Source: CAZBBC01 sp964489835
GTDB lineage: Bacteria; Calditrichota; Calditrichia; JAJRVZ01
DNA: 54,974 bases
Direction of reading: 5' to 3'
NCBI GenBank assembly: GCA_964489835.1
Contig: CAZBBC010000017.1
Coordinates: 1 to 54,974, forward strand
Positions within the stretch are counted from its first letter, which is position 1. Each line of letters starts with the position of its first letter. Both the position numbers and the translations under genes were made by a program. This document shows positions 45,367 through 53,265 of the stretch, piece by piece. Under the pieces are notes generated by a model. It had not been told where the DNA came from and did not search any database. It saw only the letters and a program-made list of their open reading frames with translations.

Positions 45367-45985
45367 TTTTTCCTTTTGATTTAGCTGTGTAATTTAGTAT
45401 TCCCTCCCATCATAAATCAAGGCCTGAAATAAAAGATTGGAGGCTTAAACAGTCAATCAGATATATTTATTCTCGTCCAATTATTCAGAAAATGACTGTT
45501 TTTTTTAAAAATATCAGAAGAATAATAATATTCTTTCTTTATCATTGGGAATATGGATAGAATGCTTAGGTGAAATTTAACAGGTGGGTCAGTACCCCCC
45601 CCGTCTCGCTGCGGTATGCTATTGTAGCCAAAAACTTTGTTATTTCCGCCGCGGATCGCCGGGGCGATTAGCAAAATTTTTGGTACTCGAATTCTTCATT
45701 TCTCGCAGCGGCGCAACGATATTTATAGAACACGGATGACGCAGATTATCCGCCACAGCGGATCCGCCTATCCCGTGAAACGGGATATACAACATGGCGG
45801 AAACTGATTTGCACGGATTAAAACTAAAATAAAAATACTTTTTAAATAAAATCCGTGTTAATTCGTGTCAGTCAACGCCTGCCTGCCCGGCGCAGACGTG
45901 GCTATGACGGGATCCGGCTTCGACGGATAATCCGTGGACTTCTTTTTTGGATTGCAGCAATAGGCTGCGGTATGAATTTATCAGG
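45367..45985. other. 619-base intergenic region upstream of the MurF-like/hyp cluster
   Basis: No gene seen. 45601-45975 is the largest ATCCGTG-family repeat copy (listed). 45367-45600 is AT-rich and should hold the promoter of the MurF-like/hyp run. It also has 9-bp complementary arms AAACAGTCA (45447-45455) and TGACTGTTT (45493-45501) followed by a T tract on the plus strand, where no plus-strand gene ends. A run of eight C residues lies at about 45595-45602. Confidence 0.6.
45601..45975. repeat. ATCCGTG-family composite repeat, copy 3 (longest)
   Basis: It holds all modules seen in the other two copies: CTCGCTGCGGTATGC, AAAACTTTGTTATTTCC, CTCGCAGCGGCGCAACGAT, CACGGATTAAAACTAAAAT, AAAATCCGTGTTAATTCGTG, and GGCTTCGACGGATAATCCGT followed by GGACTTC and GGATTGCAGCAATAGGCT. 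Internal short palindromes (ATCCCGTGAAACGGGAT) add structure. It ends 11 bases after the sufS stop, so it may also separate the suf and hyp transcripts. Confidence 0.78.
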
Positions 45986-47257
45986 TTAATAGGCAAAGAA
46001 TTCTTTTGCTTTTTTTAATTGATCAACTGTATAGTCAATTTCTTCTTTAGTATTATAAAAGTAAAAACTCAATCTCGTCGTAGCTGCGATGTTCAATTTA
46101 CGCATCACCGGTTGTGCGCAATGATGACCCGCACGAACAGCGATTCCCTGTTGATCTAAAAAATGAGAAAGATCATGTGGATGAATTTCTCCCAGATTAA
46201 AGGAAATCAGGCCACCCCGTTCAGGAGCAGAACCATAAATCTTCATACCCGGTATTTTGGCCATTTTTTCAAGGGCATAGGTTGTTAATTCCTGTTCATA
46301 GAGAGCCAAATTTACCATCCCCACGTTTTCCAGATATTCTACAGCCTTTGCCAGTCCGATAGCACCGGCAATATTCGGTGTTCCGGCTTCAAATTTATGT
46401 GGAATTTCGTTCCAGGTGGCTTCTTCAAACCAAACAGAACTTATCATTTCACCACCACCCTGGTAGGGATTCATATTCTCCAGGATCTGACTTTTCGCAT
46501 AGAGGATACCTATCCCCGTGGGCCCAAGCATTTTATGACCGGAGAATGCAAGAAAATCACAGTTGAGATGTTCGACGCTGAGTGGCAAATGTGGTACACT
46601 TTGCGCGGCATCAAATAAAACCGGAATCCCGCGATCATGTGCCATCTGTACGATTCTTATAACCGGGTTGATTGTACCAAATACATTAGACATATGGGTG
46701 ATAGCAATGAGCTTCGTGTGACTGCTGAGCAAAGTTTCGAAAACCGGAAAATCTATCGTACCATCATCCTTAAATGGAATGAATTTTAATTTTGCGCCTA
46801 CTTCTTTGGTTAATAACTGCCAGGGAATCAAATTGCTATGGTGCTCCATCTCACTCAGAATAATCTCATCACCATCCGTTATAAATTTGCGTCCCCAACC
46901 ACAGGCCACCAGATTTATCGCTTCTGTCGTACCACGTGTAAATATGATCTGCTTTTCTGAAGGTGCACCAATGAATTTAGCGATACGTCTGCGAGCGCTC
47001 TCGAATGCTTCGGTGGCACGCTCACCCAGGGCATGGATTGCCCGGTGTACATTGGCATTATAATGCAAATAATAATCGCTGATTGAATCTATCACTTGAA
47101 TCGGCTTTTGTGTTGAAGCTGCATTATCGAGGTAGACCAGTGGTTTTCCATGTACTTTCTCATTTAGGATAGGAAAATCACTTCGGTATTTATAGGGATC
47201 AAAGACCGCATTCTCTTCTTTTTTAATCGCTTTAACTCGACTGGCAGTAACTTCCAT
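45986..47257 (-). CDS. sufS: Cysteine desulfurase SufS
   Basis: A 423-residue group II cysteine desulfurase that supplies persulfide for Fe-S assembly. YLDNAASTQKP opens the fold, the PLP Lys is K242 in SGHKMLGPTG, and the catalytic Cys is C380 in RAGHHCAQPVM. An extra N-terminal stretch of about 18 residues precedes the family start. AAAGGAAAT is a good ribosome binding site for ATG 47257. Last gene of the suf run; it follows sufT by 40 bases. Confidence 0.96.
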   Translation of the reverse strand: MEVTASRVKAIKKEENAVFDPYKYRSDFPILNEKVHGKPLVYLDNAASTQKPIQVIDSISDYYLHYNANVHRAIHALGERATEAFESARRRIAKFIGAPSEKQIIFTRGTTEAINLVACGWGRKFITDGDEIILSEMEHHSNLIPWQLLTKEVGAKLKFIPFKDDGTIDFPVFETLLSSHTKLIAITHMSNVFGTINPVIRIVQMAHDRGIPVLFDAAQSVPHLPLSVEHLNCDFLAFSGHKMLGPTGIGILYAKSQILENMNPYQGGGEMISSVWFEEATWNEIPHKFEAGTPNIAGAIGLAKAVEYLENVGMVNLALYEQELTTYALEKMAKIPGMKIYGSAPERGGLISFNLGEIHPHDLSHFLDQQGIAVRAGHHCAQPVMRKLNIAATTRLSFYFYNTKEEIDYTVDQLKKAKEFFAY

Positions 47258-47297
47258 TTTTATTTCCTTTTTGTACAGAACTTCTCATAAAGTTTGT

Positions 47298-47612
47298 TTA
47301 AAGCATACCCAATTCCAATTTTGCTGCTTCGCTCATCATACCCGGATGCCAGGAAGGTTCCCACACGATTTCGACATGTGCAAAGGAGACATCCTTCATC
47401 GCTTTAACTTTAGTTTCCACCTCGAAAGGCAAGGACTCTGCGACCGGACAATTGGGACTGGTTAGGGTCATTTTTACATACACCTGATCCGGCGGTTCAA
47501 TCCGAACATTGTAAATCAGGCCAAGTTCATATATATTTACCGGAATTTCCGGATCAAATACGGTCTTTAATACGTCAATGACTTTATTCTCGAGTGTTTT
47601 CTCATCGCTCAT
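47298..47612 (-). CDS. sufT: SufT-like DUF59/MIP18 family Fe-S maturation protein
   Basis: A 104-residue DUF59 protein. VFDPEIPVNIYELGLIYNV and LTSPNCPVAESLPF carry the conserved DPE and the Cys of the TxxxCP motif. SufT-type proteins aid Fe-S maturation in many bacteria. The start is ATG 47612, preceded by AGGG at good spacing, rather than the ATG five codons earlier. It lies between sufU and sufS. Confidence 0.93.
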   Translation of the reverse strand: MSDEKTLENKVIDVLKTVFDPEIPVNIYELGLIYNVRIEPPDQVYVKMTLTSPNCPVAESLPFEVETKVKAMKDVSFAHVEIVWEPSWHPGMMSEAAKLELGML

Positions 47613-47641
47613 GGGGAGCCCTTCCATTCTTTATAAATTGA

Positions 47642-48094
47642 TTATTCGGTAGAAACGGAACTACTGGTGCCTTTCAGTATCGTATGCATGGTTTGCCATG
47701 CTAATGTCGCGCATTTTACACGTGTTGGAAACTCCGACACACCGGCAAAAGCAGCTAATTTACCCAATGCATCAAGATGCTCAGCAGCATTTATCTCACC
47801 GGTCACTACTTTATGAAATAATTGAAATATTTCTTCCACCTCTGTTCTGGATTTACCTTTCACTATCGAGCTCATCAGGGAAGCAGAGGCCTTTGAAATC
47901 GCACAGCCGGAACCTTCGAAGGCTATATCTTTAATAATATCTTCTTCAATCACCATATAAAGTGTATAATGATCACCACAAAGTGGATTCTGCCCATCAA
48001 GAACATTCGTTGCGTTTTCTATTTTTCGGAAATTTCTTGGATTTTTATTATGATCAAGAATGACTTCCTGGTACAATTCGCGCAAATTATCCAT
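47642..48094 (-). CDS. sufU: SufU/IscU-type Fe-S scaffold or sulfur acceptor
   Basis: A 150-residue NifU_N protein. The metal-binding residues are in NPLCGDHYT (Cys, Asp), GSGCAISKAS (Cys) and RVKCATLAW (Cys). The CGD and KCATLAW motifs and the insert before the last Cys fit SufU, the zinc sulfur-acceptor partner of SufS, better than IscU. ATG 48094 with AGG six bases upstream is preferred to the TTG one codon earlier. It is 380 bases after sufD, with a palindromic element in between. Confidence 0.93.
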   Translation of the reverse strand: MDNLRELYQEVILDHNKNPRNFRKIENATNVLDGQNPLCGDHYTLYMVIEEDIIKDIAFEGSGCAISKASASLMSSIVKGKSRTEVEEIFQLFHKVVTGEINAAEHLDALGKLAAFAGVSEFPTRVKCATLAWQTMHTILKGTSSSVSTE

Positions 48095-48216
48095 CAACAG
48101 CCTGCTTTATTAAATTACATACGTTCAATAAATTCATATAGTTAACACTGTATTCACCAGTGGTGTAGTTCTTCACAATTTTGATAACAATTATGGGTTT
48201 TGTTTAACTCAGATTT

Positions 48217-48306
48217 ATTTCCCCCTTAGAAAAGGAGGACTAAGGGGGTTGTATGACTTAACAAGAACAAATACAACCCCTTAACCCCCTTTATTAAGGG
48301 GGGATT
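48217..48306. repeat. Inverted repeat with CCCCCTTA...TAAGGGG arms (MITE-like)
   Basis: Two arms of about 36-38 bases (48217-48254 and 48271-48306) around a 16-base loop. The left arm has TTCCCCCTTAG and CTAAGGGGGTTGTAT; the right has ATACAACCCCTTAACCCCC and TTAAGGGGGGA. Each arm contains its own smaller palindrome. Similar short elements recur in many environmental genomes. Confidence 0.8.
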
Positions 48307-48379
48307 CAATCATCGGCTTCTTAAATCAGTTTTTATATTACTCCTCCAAAATATGTTACCTTTATTCTGAAGTATTACA

Positions 48380-48404
48380 CAGCAGGCGGATTTTCAACCT
48401 GCTG
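48380..48404. repeat. Hairpin CAGCAGG-N11-CCTGCTG
   Basis: Perfect 7-bp arms at 48380-48386 and 48398-48404, 75 bases downstream of the sufD stop. No T tract follows on the minus strand, so it resembles a REP-like hairpin or an RNA-processing barrier more than an intrinsic terminator. Confidence 0.6.
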
Positions 48405-48478
48405 GCGTGATACTCTGTGGTTTAAGAATAAGTCAGATTAATTAATCCCATTAAATATACTCAGATTTATATTTAAAT

Positions 48479-49822
48479 TCATTCTGGTTTAATCGCATGT
48501 AATTTATTGGAAAACCAATCGGAAATTTTCTCACGCACAGCATCAATAGAAATTTTATCCAGAACTTCACTGGCAAATGCATAAATAAGTAACTTTCTGG
48601 CTTTGGTTTTTTCAATTCCCCGCGACCGCATGTAGAAATAAGCATCTTCATCCAGCTGTCCGATAGTAGCGCCATGCGTACATTTAACATCATCGGCAAA
48701 TATTTCTAATTGCGGTTTGGTATCAATAGTGGCCCGATCCGAAAGCAGGATACAATTATTGGATTGAATCGCATTGGTTTTCTGGGCATCCGGCCTAACA
48801 AATATTTTACCATTAAAAACCCCTCTGGCTTTATCATCCAGGATGCCTTTATATAATTCATGACTTTCGCAATGGGCACTGGCATGATCAATCGTCGTAT
48901 GATTATCGATATGTTGTTCATGGCTACCGCTATACAGACCGTTCAATTCACAGGATCCGCCCTCTGCATTAAAAACAGATGTGACATCATTTCTGCTTAG
49001 TCTCCCCCCAATAGTAACACTATGATCAGAAAAGTGACAATCCCGACCTAAAAGTACATGCAAAGATGATATATGATAAGCCTGCTCGCTTTCCATTTGT
49101 ATTTTATATCTCACGATCCGGGCATTCTCAGCAGCAATAATTTCGCCCACCGTATTGGTAAAATAAACATCATCAGTGACGGATGCATACGTCTCGACAA
49201 ATGATACCTGGCTGGAACGGCCGGCAATAATCAAATTTCTGGGAAAACTGACCAGTGGTTTTTCACCGGGAACAGAGATGAAGAGCAACTGAATAGGCTG
49301 TTCGATGATTGCATGATCAGGTACATAAATAAAAGCACCATCCTCAAGAAAAGCAGTATTCAAGGACACAAAACTTTCCTCATCGGATGGGCTGTTTTTC
49401 GCAAAATGCGTGGTGATCAGATCTTCATGCTCCTCTAATCCCTGCCGAAGATTCATTATCTTTATCCGGTCTTTGATGGCCTCAATATTTGAATGTTCTT
49501 CAGCAAAATGTCCATTGACAAAAACCAGACGGGATGTATCCATCCCATCGAATAAATAATTCCTGATATCCCCGGATTGGAGCAAACCAGGCGAATAAGG
49601 TTCGCTGATTTTAAAATCATGGGCAACAATCGGCGCAACATTTGTATATTTCCACTCTTCGTGCTTTGTTGTCGGGTAACCCATTTCTTCAAATGATTGT
49701 AAGGCATTTTTCCGACGTTGATGCACCTGGGTTTTTGTCTGCCCGTTGAGTCTGTTCTCAAATAAATGGAAGGCATTCACATACCAATCGGCATTACCTT
49801 TATTAAAATATTTCTTCATCAT
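48479..49822 (-). CDS. sufD: Fe-S assembly scaffold subunit SufD
   Basis: A 447-residue SufB/D beta-helix protein. KHEEWKYTNVAPI near the N-terminus and the C-terminal block with CTHGATIGQLDEDAYFYMRS, RGIEKTKARKLLIYAFA mark SufD. It partners SufB and SufC in the SufBC2D scaffold. It starts with tandem ATGs, the first overlapping the sufC stop by four bases. Confidence 0.96.
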   Translation of the reverse strand: MMKKYFNKGNADWYVNAFHLFENRLNGQTKTQVHQRRKNALQSFEEMGYPTTKHEEWKYTNVAPIVAHDFKISEPYSPGLLQSGDIRNYLFDGMDTSRLVFVNGHFAEEHSNIEAIKDRIKIMNLRQGLEEHEDLITTHFAKNSPSDEESFVSLNTAFLEDGAFIYVPDHAIIEQPIQLLFISVPGEKPLVSFPRNLIIAGRSSQVSFVETYASVTDDVYFTNTVGEIIAAENARIVRYKIQMESEQAYHISSLHVLLGRDCHFSDHSVTIGGRLSRNDVTSVFNAEGGSCELNGLYSGSHEQHIDNHTTIDHASAHCESHELYKGILDDKARGVFNGKIFVRPDAQKTNAIQSNNCILLSDRATIDTKPQLEIFADDVKCTHGATIGQLDEDAYFYMRSRGIEKTKARKLLIYAFASEVLDKISIDAVREKISDWFSNKLHAIKPE

Positions 49823-50577
49823 ACAACCTGTTCCGCTTCTTTTTTAAGCCAATCATATCCTCTTTTTTCCAGTTCCCGAGCCAGATCTTTATCGCCCGAC
49901 CGGACAATGCGCCCATTATAGAGCACATGCACAATATCCGGCACGATATAATCCAGCAGGCGCTGATAATGTGTGATAACCATGAATGATTTATCCGGGC
50001 CTTTTAATTTATTCACGCCGTTCGCAACTATTTTTAAGGCATCAATATCCAATCCGGAGTCGGTCTCATCAAGGATCCCTAATGTCGGATCGAGGATTGC
50101 CATCTGGAAAATTTCATTTCGTTTTTTTTCCCCGCCGGAGAATCCTTCATTTACCGGTCGGTTGAGTAATTTTTCGTCAATTTCTACCAGTTTGGATTTT
50201 TCTTTTATCAGCTGAAGAAAATCAAAGGCATCAATTTCCGGCAATCCCAGATATTTTCTTTTCGCATTCAATCCGGATTTTAGAAAATAAGTGTTCGAGA
50301 TCCCGGGAATTTCCACCGGATACTGAAAGGCAAGAAAAACACCTTCGCAGGCTCTTTCTTCCGGTGCCATATCGAGTAGATCTTTGCCTTTATAAATGAC
50401 GGATCCATCGGTGACATCGTATCCCTCTTTACCGGCCAGAATATGGGCAAGCGTACTCTTTCCGGAGCCATTGGGACCCATCACCGCATGAATTTCTCCG
50501 GGATTAATGGATAAATCAATACCCTTAAGAATCTCATTATCTTCTACAGAAACATGTAAGTTTTTTATCTCAAGCAT
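49819..50577 (-). CDS. sufC: Fe-S assembly ATPase SufC
   Basis: A 252-residue ABC-type ATPase. Walker A is GPNGSGKSTLAH (35-46), the signature region is GFSGGEKKRNEI, Walker B is ILDETDSGLDIDAL and the switch His is in VITHYQRLL. The length is standard for SufC. It starts 36 bases after sufB and overlaps sufD. Confidence 0.97.
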   Translation of the reverse strand: MLEIKNLHVSVEDNEILKGIDLSINPGEIHAVMGPNGSGKSTLAHILAGKEGYDVTDGSVIYKGKDLLDMAPEERACEGVFLAFQYPVEIPGISNTYFLKSGLNAKRKYLGLPEIDAFDFLQLIKEKSKLVEIDEKLLNRPVNEGFSGGEKKRNEIFQMAILDPTLGILDETDSGLDIDALKIVANGVNKLKGPDKSFMVITHYQRLLDYIVPDIVHVLYNGRIVRSGDKDLARELEKRGYDWLKKEAEQVV

Positions 50578-50613
50578 TTATTACTCCATTTCTACCTATC
50601 TTATTAAATTTAT

Positions 50614-52059
50614 TCAACCAACACTTCCCTCTAAACTAACCGCCAGCAAATTTTGTGCTTCAACGGCAAATTCCATCGGCAGCTCACGGAAAACTTCTTT
50701 ACAATACCCATTGACAATCATATTCACCGCATCTTCAGTTGCCAGACCCCGCTGATTACAATAAAAGATCTGATCTTCTTCAATCTTGGAAGTGGTGGCC
50801 TCATGCTCAACTTTCGCCGATGCATTGTTCACTTCTATATAAGGAAAGGTGTGCGCACCGCATTTATCCCCAAGTAGCAGGGAATCACACTGGGAATAAT
50901 TCCGGGCATCGGTTGCATTTTTTGCAATCTTTACCAGACCACGGTAGGAATTCTGACTCTTACCGGCAGATATTCCCTTTGATACGATCGTACTGCGGGT
51001 GTTTTTTCCCAGGTGGATCATTTTTGTACCGGTATCCGCCTGTTGAAAATTATTAGTGAGAGCAACCGAATAAAATTCACCAATGGAATGATCGCCCTGC
51101 AGTATCACACTGGGGTATTTCCAGGTAATTGCAGATCCTGTTTCCACCTGGGTCCAGGATATTTTTGAGTTTATGCCACGGCAGGCACCGCGCTTGGTGA
51201 CGAAATTATAAATTCCTCCCTTGCCTTCTTTATCACCGGGATACCAGTTCTGAACCGTTGAATATTTTATCTGCGCGTTGTCCAAAGCCACCAATTCTAC
51301 GACCGCAGCATGCAGCTGATTCTCATCCCGCATCGGTGCTGTGCATCCTTCCAGATAGCTGACATAACTTCCCTCATCGGCAACAATTAAGGTACGTTCA
51401 AATTGTCCCGTATCCGCTGCATTGATCCGAAAATAAGTTGAAAGTTCCATCGGACAGCGAACACCTTTTGGTATATAAACAAAAGAGCCATCACTAAATA
51501 CGGCTGAATTGAGGGCTGCATAAAAATTATCGGTGTGGGGAACCACCGTACCCAGATACTTCTGCACCAGATCGGGATGGTTTTGCAATGCTTCGGAGAA
51601 GGAACTGAAGATGATACCAAGCTCAGATAGTTTTCCTTTGAAAGTTGTGGCAACAGAAACACTGTCAAACACGGCATCCACGGCAACTCCCGCCAGCATT
51701 TTCTGTTCATTCAAGGAAATACCCAACTTCTCGTAGGTCCGCAAAAGCTCCGGATCAATTTCATCCAGACTATCTACTTTTTTCTTCTGTTTAGGGGCAG
51801 AATAATAAACGATATTTTGGTAATCAACCGGAGGATATTTAACATTGGACCAGTGCGGTTCCTCCATCTTCTGCCACTGCCGAAAGGCTTTGAGCCTCCA
51901 CTCGAGCATAAATTGAGGCTCGTTTTTCTTTTTCGAAATCACGCGGATAACGTCTTCACTCAATCCTTTCGGCATGGTATCCGATTCAATATCGGTAATA
52001 AAACCGTATTTATATTCCTGATTGGCCAGCTTTTCTAATTGTTTTTTATCATCGGTCAC
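50614..52059 (-). CDS. sufB: Fe-S assembly scaffold subunit SufB
   Basis: A 481-residue SufB, full length. Diagnostic blocks are YKYGFITDIESD, VFSDGSFVYIPKGVRCP, YLEGCTAPMRDENQLHAAVVE, CRGINSKISWTQVETGSAIT and the C-terminal CDSLLLGDKCGAHTFPYIE with the Cys residues implicated in cluster assembly. The start is GTG 52059 with AGGAG five bases upstream. It begins the sufBCD block downstream of the Rrf2 regulator. Confidence 0.97.
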   Translation of the reverse strand: MTDDKKQLEKLANQEYKYGFITDIESDTMPKGLSEDVIRVISKKKNEPQFMLEWRLKAFRQWQKMEEPHWSNVKYPPVDYQNIVYYSAPKQKKKVDSLDEIDPELLRTYEKLGISLNEQKMLAGVAVDAVFDSVSVATTFKGKLSELGIIFSSFSEALQNHPDLVQKYLGTVVPHTDNFYAALNSAVFSDGSFVYIPKGVRCPMELSTYFRINAADTGQFERTLIVADEGSYVSYLEGCTAPMRDENQLHAAVVELVALDNAQIKYSTVQNWYPGDKEGKGGIYNFVTKRGACRGINSKISWTQVETGSAITWKYPSVILQGDHSIGEFYSVALTNNFQQADTGTKMIHLGKNTRSTIVSKGISAGKSQNSYRGLVKIAKNATDARNYSQCDSLLLGDKCGAHTFPYIEVNNASAKVEHEATTSKIEEDQIFYCNQRGLATEDAVNMIVNGYCKEVFRELPMEFAVEAQNLLAVSLEGSVG

Positions 52060-52073
52060 AGAAGCTCCTGTCT

Positions 52074-52108
52074 AAACCACAGAGGACACGAAGATCACGA
52101 AGTTTTTT
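52074..52108. repeat. CACGAAG-family repeat, copy 3, upstream of sufB
   Basis: Reads AAACCACAGAGGACACGAAG, then ATCACGAAG, on the plus strand; a decayed inverse (CCTTGTGTTCCTTATG and GATTCTTAT) lies at about 52136-52160. The repeat begins only about 15 bases upstream of the sufB start codon, so it is probably in the sufB leader. Confidence 0.65.
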
Positions 52109-52199
52109 AAATTTACCGGAAACCTTTTCTAATCCTTGTGTTCCTTATGATTCTTATTTTTTCCTATTATTTTTGCATGATTATATTCATTCGATGAAA

Positions 52200-52253
52200 C
52201 CCTATACCATATACCTTATACCTTATACCCGGAGACGCATGGCTATGCGTCTC
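52200..52253. repeat. Short tandem TATACC repeats and GAGACGCAT hairpin after the Rrf2 gene
   Basis: About four imperfect units of ATACCTTAT/ATACCATAT (52203-52229) run into a perfect hairpin GAGACGCAT-GGCT-ATGCGTCTC (52232-52253). The hairpin lies 13 bases beyond the stop of the Rrf2 gene. It has no T tract on the minus strand and resembles a widespread short palindromic repeat. Confidence 0.7.
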
Positions 52254-52265
52254 TACACGTTCTGA

Positions 52266-52706
52266 TTATTTCAATTGGATAAATGGTAACAAATTCCCAT
52301 GCCGTTCCTTAAAATCCTGCAAGGTTATATTATCCAAAAATCTTATCAATTCACTTTGAATAAATTCCATCGGGCTCTTAATATTACAAAAATCCATTTG
52401 TCCACAATGACTACTGTCTTTCACGGCACAATCAACCAATTGAATCGGCCCATCCACGGTTTCAATAATCCTGTTGATATTGATCTCATTTAATGGGAGC
52501 AAAATCTGGTAACCGCCCTTCACTCCCTGGTGTGATTCGATCAGATTGTGTTTGGCCAGGCTTTGCAATACCTTGCCCAAAACTGCGCGCGGAATATTAT
52601 AGCGCTCAGAAAGATCCTTGGCGGTTACCATGGATTCTTTTCCGTTACCGGCAATATCAACCAGGGCAATTATTGCATATTCTGTTTTTTTACTAATTTT
52701 CAACAT
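52266..52706 (-). CDS. Rrf2 family transcription regulator (IscR/SufR-like)
   Basis: A 146-residue Rrf2 regulator. The winged-helix DNA-binding domain (1-70) includes SKKTEYAIIALVDIA, the recognition helix area IPRAVLGKVLQSLAKHNLI and the wing VKGGYQIL. Three Cys residues (in DCAVKDSSHC and GQMDFC) at IscR-like spacing could hold a 2Fe-2S cluster. It lies upstream of sufBCD on the same strand, so Fe-S-responsive control of suf is inferred. The gap to sufB is 206 bases and contains repeats. Confidence 0.9.
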   Translation of the reverse strand: MLKISKKTEYAIIALVDIAGNGKESMVTAKDLSERYNIPRAVLGKVLQSLAKHNLIESHQGVKGGYQILLPLNEININRIIETVDGPIQLVDCAVKDSSHCGQMDFCNIKSPMEFIQSELIRFLDNITLQDFKERHGNLLPFIQLK

Positions 52707-52894
52707 AGTAATTCAGTTAATATACGACCATTTTTGTCCTATTTAACAATTTACTATCACAAATTATTCCCCGCAATTTTATTTTGATTACTATTAATTT
52801 ATCTGCTGAATGGAGTTAATAGTAAAAGTCGGATTGGCTGCCAGCGGTTTAAAATTTTTAATAGAGAATTTTAATATGCTTTTGATAAATAATT

Positions 52895-52936
52895 AAAAAG
52901 CCCTCTTTTTTTAACATAAATTAAAGAGGGCTTTTT
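52895..52936. terminator. Bidirectional intrinsic terminator
   Basis: Perfect 14-bp arms AAAAAGCCCTCTTT (52895-52908) and AAAGAGGGCTTTTT (52923-52936) with a 14-base A/T loop. The plus strand ends in a run of eight T. On the minus strand it directly follows the tRNA-Ala fragment and looks like the native terminator of that tRNA gene. Confidence 0.88.
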
Positions 52937-52940
52937 TTTG

Positions 52941-52982
52941 TGGAGCCGAGGAGGGTCGAACTCCTGACCTCTTGAATGCCAT
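52941..52982 (-). tRNA. tRNA-Ala(GGC) 3' half only (fragment, possible attachment site)
   Basis: On the minus strand the 42 bases from 52982 to 52941 match a tRNA-Ala(GGC) from the anticodon loop (ATGGCATTCAAG) through the variable loop AGGTC, T arm AGGAG-TTCGACC-CTCCT and acceptor half CGGCTCCA. The pattern fits E. coli tRNA-Ala(GGC) closely. The 5' half (acceptor, D arm, anticodon 5' stem) is missing: upstream sequence is AT-rich with no match. It therefore cannot give a functional tRNA. The break at the anticodon loop is where tyrosine-recombinase elements commonly cross over. Confidence 0.82.
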
Positions 52983-53210
52983 ATATACAATACTTTGCAA
53001 ATAGTTAATGTAATTACATATAAATCAATGAATTATCTAAGCCGTTTGAATTTATGCTAAATGGTCAATTCGGTATATGTTCGAAGTATTGCAAATCTAA
53101 TACTAATATAACAATTTAAAATATAAATTTCTGTTTAATCCAGTTGTGAACATATTCCTAGTATTAATGTCAAGAAAACGTATCGGTGTAATATCAAATG
53201 CATAGATAAT

Positions 53211-53238
53211 AAAGGGGCAGTTTATTCTCTGCCCCTTT
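53211..53238 (-). terminator. Intrinsic terminator downstream of the T9SS protein gene
   Basis: Perfect 10-bp arms AAAGGGGCAG (53211-53220) and CTGCCCCTTT (53229-53238) with an 8-base loop, 28 bases beyond the stop of the T9SS-sorted protein gene on the minus strand. The T run is short (TTTATTAT). Confidence 0.85.
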
Positions 53239-53265
53239 CATCAATATTTCACTTGGTCCATGAAA

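Larger units (their letters stand above)
48095..48478. other. 384-base intergenic region between sufD and sufU
   Basis: No gene seen. It holds the large inverted repeat at 48217-48306 and the CAGCAGG hairpin at 48380-48404, both listed separately. The remaining sequence is AT-rich. It may split the suf cluster into two transcripts, or be co-transcribed as a structured spacer. Confidence 0.6.
52707..53265. other. 559-base intergenic region with two terminators and a tRNA fragment
   Basis: No protein gene seen. It contains an intrinsic terminator (52895-52936), a 3' half of tRNA-Ala (52941-52982) and a second terminator (53211-53238), each listed. 52707-52890 should hold the promoter of the Rrf2 gene. 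52990-53200 is AT-rich, with TTTGCAAAT (52993-53001) and ATTGCAAAT (53088-53096) half-repeats of unknown meaning. Confidence 0.65.

Noticed and set aside
45447..45510. Terminator with AAACAGTCA arms and a T tract on the plus strand
   Set aside because: The loop is 37 bases long and no plus-strand gene ends nearby; it is probably chance in AT-rich DNA.
48380..48404. Intrinsic terminator of sufBCD
   Set aside because: No T tract follows the hairpin on the minus strand.
52941..53265. tRNA-Ala gene with a group I intron splitting the anticodon loop
   Set aside because: No 5' half (acceptor and D arm) is found in the following 280 bases up to the next gene, which a split gene would need.
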